From assembly GCA_022824205.1 (NCBI GenBank), contig JAJEAI010000004.1, positions 1 to 40,712 of the forward strand: a stretch of DNA of 40,712 nucleotides. Reading direction: 5' to 3'. Below are positions 1 to 7,425 of this stretch, one piece after another (position 1 is the stretch's first letter; each line of letters starts with the position of its first letter). The translations under genes and the position numbers were made by a program. The notes under the pieces are model-generated. The model was not told the DNA's origin. It was given only the letters and a program-made list of their open reading frames with translations, and ran no database searches. The DNA comes from Candidatus Binatia bacterium (GTDB lineage: Bacteria; Desulfobacterota; Binatia; UBA9968; JAJDTQ01).

Positions 1-96
1 CTGAACCTCCTCCTACGATGGGTTTTGCAATTGCCATCATAGCATGACGGAGCTCTTCAGGTCCTCCTCATTCGTATTTCTTGTGGGACAGCAGTG
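1..96. repeat. Left copy of 96-bp exact inverted repeat
   Basis: These 96 bases are the exact reverse complement of 40595-40690; the match stops at base 97. Read outward (minus strand), the repeat carries the last 60 bases of the HNH gene found at the right end and then a strong AGGAGGAGG ribosome-binding sequence. It replaces the natural 3' end of the TIR-like gene. It may be a real duplication in the defence region or an assembly fold-back. Confidence 0.95.
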
Positions 97-377
97 ATGC
101 CGACCACACCCATGCCGTCATCCCATGAGTTTACAATTTCGTAATTGATCCACTTACGATTTGCTGTATCCGCTCCGACCAGCACGACCGTACAAGAGCG
201 GAGCTCCATCTGGCCGGCAATCCACCGCTTGATCGTTGCATCCCCGCCTTTCTTCACCGCTTCCCAATCATTGTCGGCGGCTGGGCGATTCCCTTCAATA
301 CTGCCAATGTTGCGCACCTGAGCTGCCCGCCAGTTATCGGGTTTGTAGTGGAAGCTGTAGAAGACTCTGCGTGCCAT
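57..377 (-). CDS. TIR-like (DUF1863/ThsB-type) protein, C-terminally truncated
   Basis: This 106-residue protein resembles the TIR-like DUF1863 fold seen in Thoeris ThsB proteins. It starts with ARRVFYSFHY, has a central block with CTVVLVGADT, and carries the family motif KWINYEI, whose Glu is the likely active-site residue. The ATG at 377 was chosen over a TTG at 380 because AAGGAG lies 8 nt upstream. Homologues normally continue well past GVVGI. Here the frame passes at base 96 into the 96-bp terminal repeat, adds 12 unrelated residues and stops, so the C-terminal part of the domain is missing. The family senses infection and makes an NAD-derived signal or degrades NAD; whether this copy works is doubtful. 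It follows the small membrane protein gene by 19 nt and is probably its partner. Confidence 0.75.
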   Translation of the reverse strand: MARRVFYSFHYKPDNWRAAQVRNIGSIEGNRPAADNDWEAVKKGGDATIKRWIAGQMELRSCTVVLVGADTANRKWINYEIVNSWDDGMGVVGITAVPQEIRMRRT

Positions 378-396
378 CAAATAAACTCCTTTTCGG

Positions 397-783
397 TTAG
401 CCGATGATCATCGCGAAACCGACCGAAAGCGCCAACGCGATGTAGAACGGAGACAGTGTCCTTGAAAATGTCGCGCCCGGCCAGGTTCTCTTGAAGGCGT
501 CGGTTCCCATGGAGAAATCGATCTCGGATTCCTCAAGACCTCGGACGTGGTCGTACAGGTCTCGAAACAGCCGTTCCTGCCAAAGGAAGTAGCCGTCAAG
601 GCCCCAGAATACCAGTACCGGGACGAAGCCGATGTAGGCGAAGTCGGTGCGCTCTTCCCGTGCCAGCAGGACCAGCAGGGCCGAGACCAGGACCACAGCC
701 CACCCCTTCATGCGGAACGAGTCGGTAGAGAGACGGTTGATCACGCCCTGGATGAATTCGAGATGTTTAAGCTTCGCTTCCAT
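397..783 (-). CDS. Small three-helix membrane protein paired with TIR-like gene
   Basis: A 128-residue protein begins MEAKLKHLEFIQGVINRLS, an amphipathic leader. Three hydrophobic stretches follow: about residues 26-43 (GWAVVLVSALLVLLA), 48-68 (FAYIGFVPVLVFWGLDGYF) and the C-terminal 18 residues (FYIALALSVGFAMIIG). The start at 783 has GGAGG 8 nt upstream; the open frame extends further upstream, but that part is out-of-frame sequence of the nuclease gene. It overlaps the nuclease gene by 17 nt and precedes the TIR-like gene by 19 nt, which indicates co-translation. I recall similar small membrane proteins beside TIR-like genes, and infer a membrane effector or anchor for the TIR protein. No enzymatic motif is visible, so the role is unproven. 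Confidence 0.7.
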   Translation of the reverse strand: MEAKLKHLEFIQGVINRLSTDSFRMKGWAVVLVSALLVLLAREERTDFAYIGFVPVLVFWGLDGYFLWQERLFRDLYDHVRGLEESEIDFSMGTDAFKRTWPGATFSRTLSPFYIALALSVGFAMIIG

Positions 784-1939
784 GAGTACGGCCTCCGGCG
801 GCAGGCTCATTCGATGAGTCACGGTTGCGCGAAGGAGCCGAAACCAGCGCCTCCCGCGCACGGTCGATTTCGGATGCCAGAAGTTCCTCGTCAGGCAGGG
901 TAGTCCGGTACTCGGCAGCCAATACCTTGTTCGGCAAGCCTTCAAGCGCATACCGGGCAACGGCTTCATCCTTCTGAGCGCAAAGAATCAACCCGACCGG
1001 CGGGTTTTCACCTTCGTGGCGCCAATGCTCCCGCGCATAGTTGAGATAGAGGTGCATTTGTCCCGCGTCGGCATGTGTGAATCTGCCGATCTTCAAGTCG
1101 ATGACCACAAGACATCGCAGACGACGGTGAAAAAACAGCAGATCGACTCGATACCATTCGTTACCGATCCGCAGACGCCTTTGCCTGCCCATGAAACAGA
1201 AGTCTCCGCCCAGTTCCAGGAGGAAGGTCTCCAGACAGCGGATCAACGCTTCTTCCAGATCGCTTTCGGAATACTCATCCTTGAGGTCCAGGAATTCGAG
1301 GACGAATGGGTCCTTGATTTCCTCCTCGGGAAGGACATGATCTTCAGCGCGTGCCCTCCGCCCCCTGGTCAACACGGCAGCCTTGTTCTTTGAGAGAGCG
1401 GTACGCTCGTAGAACTGGGAATTAATCTGCCGGTCAAGCTGGCGAACCGACCATCCCCCACGCAGAGCTTCGGCTTCATAGAATTCACGGGCACGCGTGT
1501 TTTTGACCGAAAGCAGCCGCACATAGGCGGACCAGGGAAGTGGAAAGCGTGAGGCGACCTTGTTCAGCGAAGATTCTGCAGACAGTGTCTGCAGATTTCC
1601 TCCGCCTTCCAACTCTGCAGACGGTGTCTGCGGAATTGGCCATGCGAGGTAAAACGCCTTCATTTGCCAAAGATTGCGGAGCGAATATCCTCGACCGTAA
1701 CGGGCAGAGAGTTCAGCGGCAAGCTGTTCAATAGTCTCCTCCCCATAGTCGGCACGCTTCTTCCCTTCCTGCTCGAACTCAACGATGTGCCGCCCGATCA
1801 ACCAATATGCAGCAGTCATGACGGCATTCACCGAACGAGCAGCCGACTGCCTCGCAGCGTCAATAATTCTGGCCACATCGCCGAAGATCGCTTGGTGGGG
1901 AGCATCAAGCTTACCGGATTTAGTTGTTGGCTTTTTCAT
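767..1939 (-). CDS. DUF1016 (YhcG-type) PDDEXK nuclease
   Basis: This 390-residue protein matches the DUF1016/YhcG family. The N-terminal helical domain contains AYWLIGRHIVEFEQEG and RYGRGYSLRNLWQM, and the middle has RGGWSVRQLDRQINSQFYER. The C-terminal PDDEXK fold is seen as YRVDLLFFHRRLRCLVVIDLK, with the D...DxK catalytic pattern near residues 275-300. Family members are predicted DNA nucleases found in defence islands and next to restriction genes. The ATG at 1939 overlaps the helicase stop (ATGA), so the two are translationally coupled; a longer upstream frame is helicase shadow. Around residues 103-122 a 13-residue repeat (PQTPSAE.../LQTLSAE...) is encoded by a palindromic DNA repeat. 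Confidence 0.88.
   Translation of the reverse strand: MKKPTTKSGKLDAPHQAIFGDVARIIDAARQSAARSVNAVMTAAYWLIGRHIVEFEQEGKKRADYGEETIEQLAAELSARYGRGYSLRNLWQMKAFYLAWPIPQTPSAELEGGGNLQTLSAESSLNKVASRFPLPWSAYVRLLSVKNTRAREFYEAEALRGGWSVRQLDRQINSQFYERTALSKNKAAVLTRGRRARAEDHVLPEEEIKDPFVLEFLDLKDEYSESDLEEALIRCLETFLLELGGDFCFMGRQRRLRIGNEWYRVDLLFFHRRLRCLVVIDLKIGRFTHADAGQMHLYLNYAREHWRHEGENPPVGLILCAQKDEAVARYALEGLPNKVLAAEYRTTLPDEELLASEIDRAREALVSAPSRNRDSSNEPAAGGRTHGSEA
1577..1634. repeat. Two coding palindromes, 39-bp period, inside the DUF1016 gene
   Basis: CTGCAGACAGTGTCTGCAG at 1577-1595 is a perfect palindrome around one central base. A near-identical copy, CTGCAGACGGTGTCTGCGG, lies at 1616-1634. The spacing of 39 bp is 13 codons, so the repeat stays in frame and encodes the QTxSAE motif twice. 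It resembles a selfish or variable palindromic insert tolerated in a linker between the two protein domains. Confidence 0.85.
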
Positions 1940-4900
1940 GGCTCGCCCTTCTTGTCGTAGCTCCCGTTGCCTTCTCGAACCTCCATCGGTTGCTTCAGCG
2001 CGTTCACCTCCAGGTAGTAGTGGGCGACTTTGGTGACCTCGTGCCACGGGAACCGAGCCGGGTCCCTGATCGGCTCCTGAAGCTCCGGAGCGCTCGCGCA
2101 GTTGGTCACCACGTAGAGCCAGAAACAGTCGGGACGGTCCTCGGCGACGCGACGCTCGTTCGGCGTGAGGAGGATGCTGCCGGTCGGGGCAGCGAGACCC
2201 TTGACTTCGATCAGACGCAATTCGCCTGACTGCAGATCAAGGCTGGTCACATCGTAACCAAGGTTTTTCTCATGGACATCATAGACTTGGCGACCCTGCG
2301 CAGTCTCGTATTCCATGACCACCTGCATGGCCGTCATTTCCGTTTCAGGATGCGGGCGCAGGCGCCGAACATCCAGAGTCCCCCGTTCGGGGTGGGGCAG
2401 AATAAGCACGCTTGCCAGCCGCTTGACTCCCTGCAGAGTCACCGCCTGCTGCCGCTTGAGTTCCTCACGCCGGCGCTCGCGCCGCGCCATGACCTCCGCG
2501 TGGCGGGCCTCGGCCTGCGCGAGACGTCCCTCGGCACCCGCGACTTCCTTGTCCACTTCCTCCGCGGCGCGGCCGATTTCTTCGTCTATCCGTTGCAGGA
2601 CCTCGGTCAAAGACAGCTCCACATGCTCGCTGATGCGCTCGACTTCGGCCAGACGTTCCGCACGGACCTCACCGATAAAGGGCACCAAGGCGTATTCGTT
2701 GAGCCAGGCGGTCGCTTCTCGGAGAGTAGCTACGGGGGGTAGGCCCTCTGGTGCGGCGGTGGGACTCAGGTTGCCTAAGACGTCCGGTTCGCGGAGGCAG
2801 GGAGAGCCGTCACTTGCCAGTTCCACCGTGAACAGCCGCTCGTGAATTACCTTCCCGAGGCCGTCCACGACCCGCGCTTGGTAGAAGTCTAACCGCGCCG
2901 GGGCTTCGTGCGCCAGTGAATGGAAGCAGGCCCCGCTGGAGAAGGCCTCCTGCCCAAGATCGAAACCGTGCCGGCGTAAAGCCTCGAACAGCGGATGCCC
3001 AGGGGTCACCCACTCGAGGTTGTTTCCCTCAGCCGTGTCGCGGTCCGTCGACAGACGCGGATAGCGAATCGCCAGCGCCGGGAGTTTCCAGTCCGCCTCG
3101 TGTTCGTACCTTTTCAGGCTGAGCGGTGTCCGGCCTGGCTCAAACGTATGGGCCAGGTTGCGTACCGGATTCAGCGCCAGGGCCGCGTCCTGCGCGCACT
3201 CCTTGATGAACCGAGAGATAGTCTCGGGCACAAGGCGTCGCTCCTGCGCTCTGGCCCGACGCTCGATAAGCATATCGAGGTTGAGCCTCTTGGCGGCCAA
3301 CCCTTCCAGAGCCGTTTGGCAGATGTCCCGAAAGTGACCTTCGTCCACGTCCTTCAGCAGCCGCTCCTCGAGATCGGCGTCGCCCAGCTTTCCCGCGTAG
3401 TAGTCCCGCAGCACACGTTCCACGTGGGCAGAAGGCAGGACCTCGCCAACAACGTTGAACACAGCGTCGTCATCGAGCGCGTCGCGGATCTCCTGGAGCT
3501 TGTCCAAGAGACGCTGGAGCACCCGACCCTCGATGGTGTTGGTCGCCACGAAGTTGAAGATCAGACAGTCATACCGTTGCCCGTAGCGGTGTATGCGCCC
3601 CATGCGCTGTTCGAGCCGGTTCGGGTTCCAGGGAATGTCGTAGTTGAAGAGGATGTGGCAACACTGAAGGTTGATGCCTTCTCCGGCTGCCTCGGTGGCT
3701 ACCAGAACCTGGATCGCGCCTTCGCGGAACTGCTGTTCGGTGTAGAGTCTGCTCCCCGGTTCGTCACGTGAACCGGACTTCATGCCGCCGTGGATGCACC
3801 CGACGCTAAAGCCCCAGGACGTCAACTGTTCCATCAGGTGATCGAGGGTGTCCTTGAACTCCGTGAAGAGTAGCAGACGCTGGTCGGGACAGTCGAAGAA
3901 CCCCTCATCCTGCATGATCTTCCGAAGATGCGCGAGTTTCGCCTCGCTGCCCGAGCCCTCGACTGTCTTCGCTTCCTCGGCAAGCTCCCTGAGCTCGGAG
4001 ACCTCTTCACGCACCTGTTCCGCGTTACCGGCCAGCGTGATCGCCTCCAGCATTCTCTCCAGGCGCTCACGTTCAGCGTCCTCAAGCTCTTCGAGTTCTT
4101 CCAGGTCGGGAAGGTCCGGCGGCGCTGTCCGCACCAATTCCTGGGCGCGTTTGAGACCCTCCTCCAGTCGCCTTGCGCGATTCTCAAGCGACCGCCGCAC
4201 GGCGTAGGTACTTGACGCGAGACGCCTCTGGTACAGCGACATCAGAAAACCGACCGCCCGAGCCCGAGGATCGTCGTCATCGGCCGCGGCACGGGCGCTC
4301 TGCCGTTTCACGAACCGCGTGATCTTCTGGTAGAGCTCAAACTCCGGGCCATCGATGGCAAAGTCGGCGGTGCGCGGGATACGCTTGGTGAAGACTGGTT
4401 CTGCGGTCCACGTCCCGTCCGTTTGACGCTCGGGGAAATAGACCATCGCCTCCTTGGTGCGACGCAAATAGAAAGGTGCTCGCCTTCGCTCCATGGCCTC
4501 GTGGATCGATCTGACGTCAGCGTATGCGTCCCGGTCGAGCAGTTGCAGGAACAGTGTGAAATTCTGCGGATCGCCCTTGTGGGGCGTCGCGGTCAGCAGA
4601 AGCACGTGATCGGTGCTGTCGCGCAGCAACTCCCCCAGCTTGTAGCGCTGGCTCTTATGGGTTTCATCACGGGCCGACATACGGTGCGCCTCGTCGACGA
4701 TCACCATGTCCCAGTGCACCTGCCGCAGTCCCGGCAAGATATCGGTACGCTTGGCGAGGTCGAGCGAGGTGATGATCTGCTTTTGATCCATCCATTGGTT
4801 CACGCCGAATTGATCGCGAATGTCGCTGCCCTTGAGCACGAGAAACTTTTCGTCGAATTTCTCCTTAAGCTCGCGCTGCCACTGAAACGACAGGTTGGCG

Positions 4901-5376
4901 GGGCAAACGACGAGAACCCTTTCAATGAGGCCCCGCAGTTTGAGTTCGCGGATTAGGAGGCCGGCCATGATGGTCTTGCCGGCACCGGCATCGTCGGCGA
5001 GCAGGAAGCGCACGCTGGGGAGTTTGAGGAGGTACTCGTAGACCGCTTCAAGCTGGTGGGGTAGCGGGTCCACGCGGGAGATGGAAAGCCCGAAGTAGGG
5101 ATCGAACTCGTAGGCGATGCCGAGCGAATAGGCTTGGAGGCCGATCCGCAGAAGCCGCCCGTCGCCGTCGTAGGAGAGAGCGGTATCGGCGATGGTCAGG
5201 TTTGAGATGTCATCCGAGGTGAGCGTGACGCGGCGGAACTGCTCAGACCGCAGACCAACGAGGCCCGCGATCCAGACGTTGGGACCGTTTGGGCGAACCG
5301 TTTCCACCTGCATTGGCTCGCTGAACAACGGTCCGGTAAGAACTTGACCTTCCCGGATAGTCACTTCGACACTCAA
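1936..5376 (-). CDS. SNF2-family DEAH helicase with C-terminal DUF3883
   Basis: A protein of about 1146 residues with a complete helicase core. Counting from the upstream ATG at 5400, Walker A DDAGAGKT is at 136-143, VDEAHRM near 235-241 and LLLTATPHKGD near 267-277. A charged coiled-coil insert lies at about 400-490, and the helicase C motif QRMGRIHRYGQ near 610. A second coiled coil sits near 940-1020, and a DUF3883-type domain (EVKGL, then TPNERRVAE) near 1060-1120. Such proteins occur in DISARM-like and DUF499/DUF1156 defence loci, where they translocate on DNA. The TTG at 5376 is preferred because AAGGAG lies 6 nt upstream; the ATG at 5400 has no ribosome-binding site and lies at a rearrangement junction. 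No cognate methyltransferase is present. It is the first gene of the four-gene operon. Confidence 0.88.
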   Translation of the reverse strand: MSVEVTIREGQVLTGPLFSEPMQVETVRPNGPNVWIAGLVGLRSEQFRRVTLTSDDISNLTIADTALSYDGDGRLLRIGLQAYSLGIAYEFDPYFGLSISRVDPLPHQLEAVYEYLLKLPSVRFLLADDAGAGKTIMAGLLIRELKLRGLIERVLVVCPANLSFQWQRELKEKFDEKFLVLKGSDIRDQFGVNQWMDQKQIITSLDLAKRTDILPGLRQVHWDMVIVDEAHRMSARDETHKSQRYKLGELLRDSTDHVLLLTATPHKGDPQNFTLFLQLLDRDAYADVRSIHEAMERRRAPFYLRRTKEAMVYFPERQTDGTWTAEPVFTKRIPRTADFAIDGPEFELYQKITRFVKRQSARAAADDDDPRARAVGFLMSLYQRRLASSTYAVRRSLENRARRLEEGLKRAQELVRTAPPDLPDLEELEELEDAERERLERMLEAITLAGNAEQVREEVSELRELAEEAKTVEGSGSEAKLAHLRKIMQDEGFFDCPDQRLLLFTEFKDTLDHLMEQLTSWGFSVGCIHGGMKSGSRDEPGSRLYTEQQFREGAIQVLVATEAAGEGINLQCCHILFNYDIPWNPNRLEQRMGRIHRYGQRYDCLIFNFVATNTIEGRVLQRLLDKLQEIRDALDDDAVFNVVGEVLPSAHVERVLRDYYAGKLGDADLEERLLKDVDEGHFRDICQTALEGLAAKRLNLDMLIERRARAQERRLVPETISRFIKECAQDAALALNPVRNLAHTFEPGRTPLSLKRYEHEADWKLPALAIRYPRLSTDRDTAEGNNLEWVTPGHPLFEALRRHGFDLGQEAFSSGACFHSLAHEAPARLDFYQARVVDGLGKVIHERLFTVELASDGSPCLREPDVLGNLSPTAAPEGLPPVATLREATAWLNEYALVPFIGEVRAERLAEVERISEHVELSLTEVLQRIDEEIGRAAEEVDKEVAGAEGRLAQAEARHAEVMARRERRREELKRQQAVTLQGVKRLASVLILPHPERGTLDVRRLRPHPETEMTAMQVVMEYETAQGRQVYDVHEKNLGYDVTSLDLQSGELRLIEVKGLAAPTGSILLTPNERRVAEDRPDCFWLYVVTNCASAPELQEPIRDPARFPWHEVTKVAHYYLEVNALKQPMEVREGNGSYDKKGEP

Positions 5377-5411
5377 CGTTGACTCCTTGTTCCCATCCAT
5401 TCTTGCTGGTT

Positions 5412-5528
5412 GCCGGCACGAACCTCCACCGCCGTCACCGCCAAAGCGAACGGTTTCCGCGTCGGCCGCTCATTCAGCCAAGCCAGAATATTCGAATGCG
5501 GGTCATCACGCATCAGTTCGGAAGTGAC
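5412..5528 (-). pseudogene. Internal fragment of a FitB/VapC PIN toxin gene
   Basis: On the minus strand this stretch reads VTSELMRDDPHSNILAWLNE and then about 19 more residues ending AVTAVEVRAG. That is the early part of a FitB-like PIN-domain toxin, where the family reads N(V/I)xSELMRP...LAWL...AVTVAEIR. It lacks its start. The first seven codons (MILLDTN) are at 8365-8345, just after the fitA antitoxin gene. Joining the two gives MILLDTN-VTSELMR in frame. The remaining roughly 90 codons are absent, because the sequence runs straight into the helicase gene. This copy cannot make toxin. Confidence 0.82.
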
Positions 5529-5543
5529 CTTGGTGTTAAGACA

Positions 5544-6437
5544 CTATCTGGGCTGCGCAGCGAAGAATTCGAAGGTGAATTGATCCACGGACCGCGCATC
5601 AACAACGGCTCGGTAGGCGCGCGCCATAAAGTTGGGTGCCTCCTCATGATCGCTTGCGTGTAGCATGTAGTACATGATGTTCCCCGAAGCATCTTGTTGC
5701 CGTATTGCGTAGGCGTCGACGAAGGCGTATCCGAGGTCGTTTTTCAGCCGGTCAGCAAACGCCTGGCATCTCTCGGGCCGCGGCAACTCCGCGAAGGACG
5801 CCCAGTCGTTTCGACCCCACCAGCGGGGCAATGTCTCTCTTTTTGTGTCTTCGTGCATGGCCGCGACGGCACGCTCGAACCAACTGTTCGGCAGAAAGTA
5901 AAACAACTCGATCTTTCGCCGTCGCGGGTCCTGATAACGTGCGAGGGTTTCTACTGTGGCCCAGTCGCACTCGAATGTTTGCTGGTCCAGAAGGCAAAAG
6001 ACGGCCTCTCTCTCCCCGATGTCGCCGGATTCGAGCAAGTGTTGGACATTTTGATTGAAGTCCGTGTGATAGACCTGAATGTCGCGGTCGGGGTGATCGG
6101 CTTTCAGATCCAGCAGACAACGTGCTTTGGAGCTGTCGTTGTCGAAGAGGTGGAAGTGGCGGAGCCACTTGGGTTCCATCTCCAGGGCCAATTTAGCCGC
6201 CCAACTGTCAGGATGGTCGATGGCCTGTGGTCCGGCAAACCCGTCAATATAGGTACCGTGTTTCGTAACCATCACGAAGTAATGAAGGTACCGCTCGATC
6301 AGTTTGGCCTTGTTCTCTGTCCAGATAGGTGGTGGAGTGACGCCCCTACGCTTCCCTTTCGGGGCGTAGGCTATCCTTGGCGGCGGGATCTCGAAGGGGA
6401 GGGTTTCCGTCTGGCTAGTATGCTTCTTGCGTGCCAT
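5544..6437 (-). CDS. Three-Cys-motif partner protein TcmP
   Basis: This 297-residue protein matches the TcmP family in features such as [36 protein letters not shown] and [12 protein letters not shown]. The pattern is Rossmann-like and recalls a methyltransferase fold. The biochemical function of the family is not established; it is defined by its constant pairing with a three-Cys protein such as the gene directly upstream. The start at 6437 lies 23 nt inside that gene and has no good ribosome-binding site, which points to translational coupling. The stop lies only 15 bp from the inferred edge of the inserted block. A defence or nucleic-acid-modifying role is inferred from context alone. Confidence 0.85.
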   Translation of the reverse strand: MARKKHTSQTETLPFEIPPPRIAYAPKGKRRGVTPPPIWTENKAKLIERYLHYFVMVTKHGTYIDGFAGPQAIDHPDSWAAKLALEMEPKWLRHFHLFDNDSSKARCLLDLKADHPDRDIQVYHTDFNQNVQHLLESGDIGEREAVFCLLDQQTFECDWATVETLARYQDPRRRKIELFYFLPNSWFERAVAAMHEDTKRETLPRWWGRNDWASFAELPRPERCQAFADRLKNDLGYAFVDAYAIRQQDASGNIMYYMLHASDHEEAPNFMARAYRAVVDARSVDQFTFEFFAAQPR

Positions 6438-7176
6438 CCGGAGTTGCTAGTCCATGCTGCGTCAGACCAACGCGGGGCATGCCGTTCCACTCTCTGTTGT
6501 CAAGCATCCTGCCGCCGGACTTGGCGGTTCTACCGCCCCATTGCTTGAAGAAAAAGGGAACCGCCGCGGCGGAGCATTGAAGAACGATATCCCGAACCCA
6601 CCGAGTCTCGATAGGTCGGTGGCCAGGCCCGCTTTCGCCACCGACAATCACCCAGTCAATGCCCTCCAGGGGTAGGCGGTCTATCGGCCCGAGCAACGGC
6701 TCCAGAGACAGGAACTTCACGGCTGCCGGGGTCTTGGCGAGATCCTCAATTCTCCAAAGGTAGTCCTTACTTTCGACCGACACGCCCTGCCAAATGTTGG
6801 GGGACCAGGAGAGCTCGCCACACAACTCAAACAGACGCCTTGATCGCTTCGTTAACACCTGAAAGACATGCCACGGAGCCTGCCCCATCGTCTGAAACAC
6901 GTCCTGGATGAATCGGTCCGGTACTAACTCGTGGAAGAGGTCGCTCATGCTGTTGACGAAGATCCGACGCGGACTCTTCCACCTCAGAGGCAACTCCAAT
7001 TGATCTCGATGCAGGGTAACAGAGAATCCGTTGGTATAGCGCGGGTTCGCCATCCTTTGGAGGCGGGTGGCCAGCCGCTCGGCGTAACAGTGCTTGCACC
7101 CCGGGCTAACCTTCGTGCACCCGGTGACCGGATTCCAGGTTGCGTCCGTCCACTCTATAGGTGAATTCTCGGCCAT
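6415..7176 (-). CDS. Phage Gp37/Gp68-like three-Cys protein (DUF5131)
   Basis: A 253-residue protein. Its N-terminus, [20 protein letters not shown], leads into a C-x6-C-x2-C cluster (C20, C27, C30; [14 protein letters not shown]). This resembles the iron-sulphur motif of radical-SAM enzymes with different spacing. Other family blocks are [42 protein letters not shown] and PFFFKQWGG. These match the phage Gp37/Gp68 family (DUF5131), which pairs with TcmP. The ATG at 7176 fits the family start; the frame continues upstream without similarity. It is divergent from the RHH-YfbU gene. The cluster suggests a metal- or SAM-dependent reaction on nucleic acid, but no substrate is known. Confidence 0.86.
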   Translation of the reverse strand: MAENSPIEWTDATWNPVTGCTKVSPGCKHCYAERLATRLQRMANPRYTNGFSVTLHRDQLELPLRWKSPRRIFVNSMSDLFHELVPDRFIQDVFQTMGQAPWHVFQVLTKRSRRLFELCGELSWSPNIWQGVSVESKDYLWRIEDLAKTPAAVKFLSLEPLLGPIDRLPLEGIDWVIVGGESGPGHRPIETRWVRDIVLQCSAAAVPFFFKQWGGRTAKSGGRMLDNREWNGMPRVGLTQHGLATPDGTQEAY

Positions 7177-7334
7177 TTCCCCGGAAGGTACTGGGTCAGC
7201 GGTCGGATTGTCAAGGCAGTCTGAGGGGGCACACTGAAACCAGGGCACCGATGTCCGAGCCCAACACCGTCTTGGGGGCGTTGCCCAGCGGCTCGGTGAG
7301 GTAGGGGCGGGAGTTACAGTGCCCTCAAGGCCTG

Positions 7335-7363
7335 TTGACATTCCGGTTCCGACCCGTTATATA
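7335..7363 (+). promoter_or_regulatory. Sigma-70-type promoter for the RHH-YfbU gene
   Basis: TTGACA at 7335-7340, a 17-bp spacer, then TATATA at 7358-7363. Transcription would begin near 7370, giving a leader of about 55 nt. The -10 element overlaps the tandem operator-like repeat. Confidence 0.72.
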
Positions 7364-7380
7364 CGGTAAATATACGGTGT
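7359..7380. promoter_or_regulatory. Tandem 11-bp operator-like repeat
   Basis: ATATACGGTAA at 7359-7369 is followed directly by ATATACGGTGT at 7370-7380. The 11-bp period, one helical turn, and the overlap with the -10 box and start site are typical of ribbon-helix-helix operators. The obvious candidate ligand is the RHH protein encoded 46 bp downstream, which would make it autoregulatory. Confidence 0.6.
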
Positions 7381-7425
7381 AACCGGCTCATGCCGTACAC
7401 TATCAAATTTGGAAGGAGTATGCAC

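Noticed and set aside
7177..7214. Promoter for the three-Cys genes on the minus strand (TTGACA at 7214-7209)
   Set aside because: The matching -10 (GTACCT) is poor and would leave almost no leader, so it was not listed as a feature.
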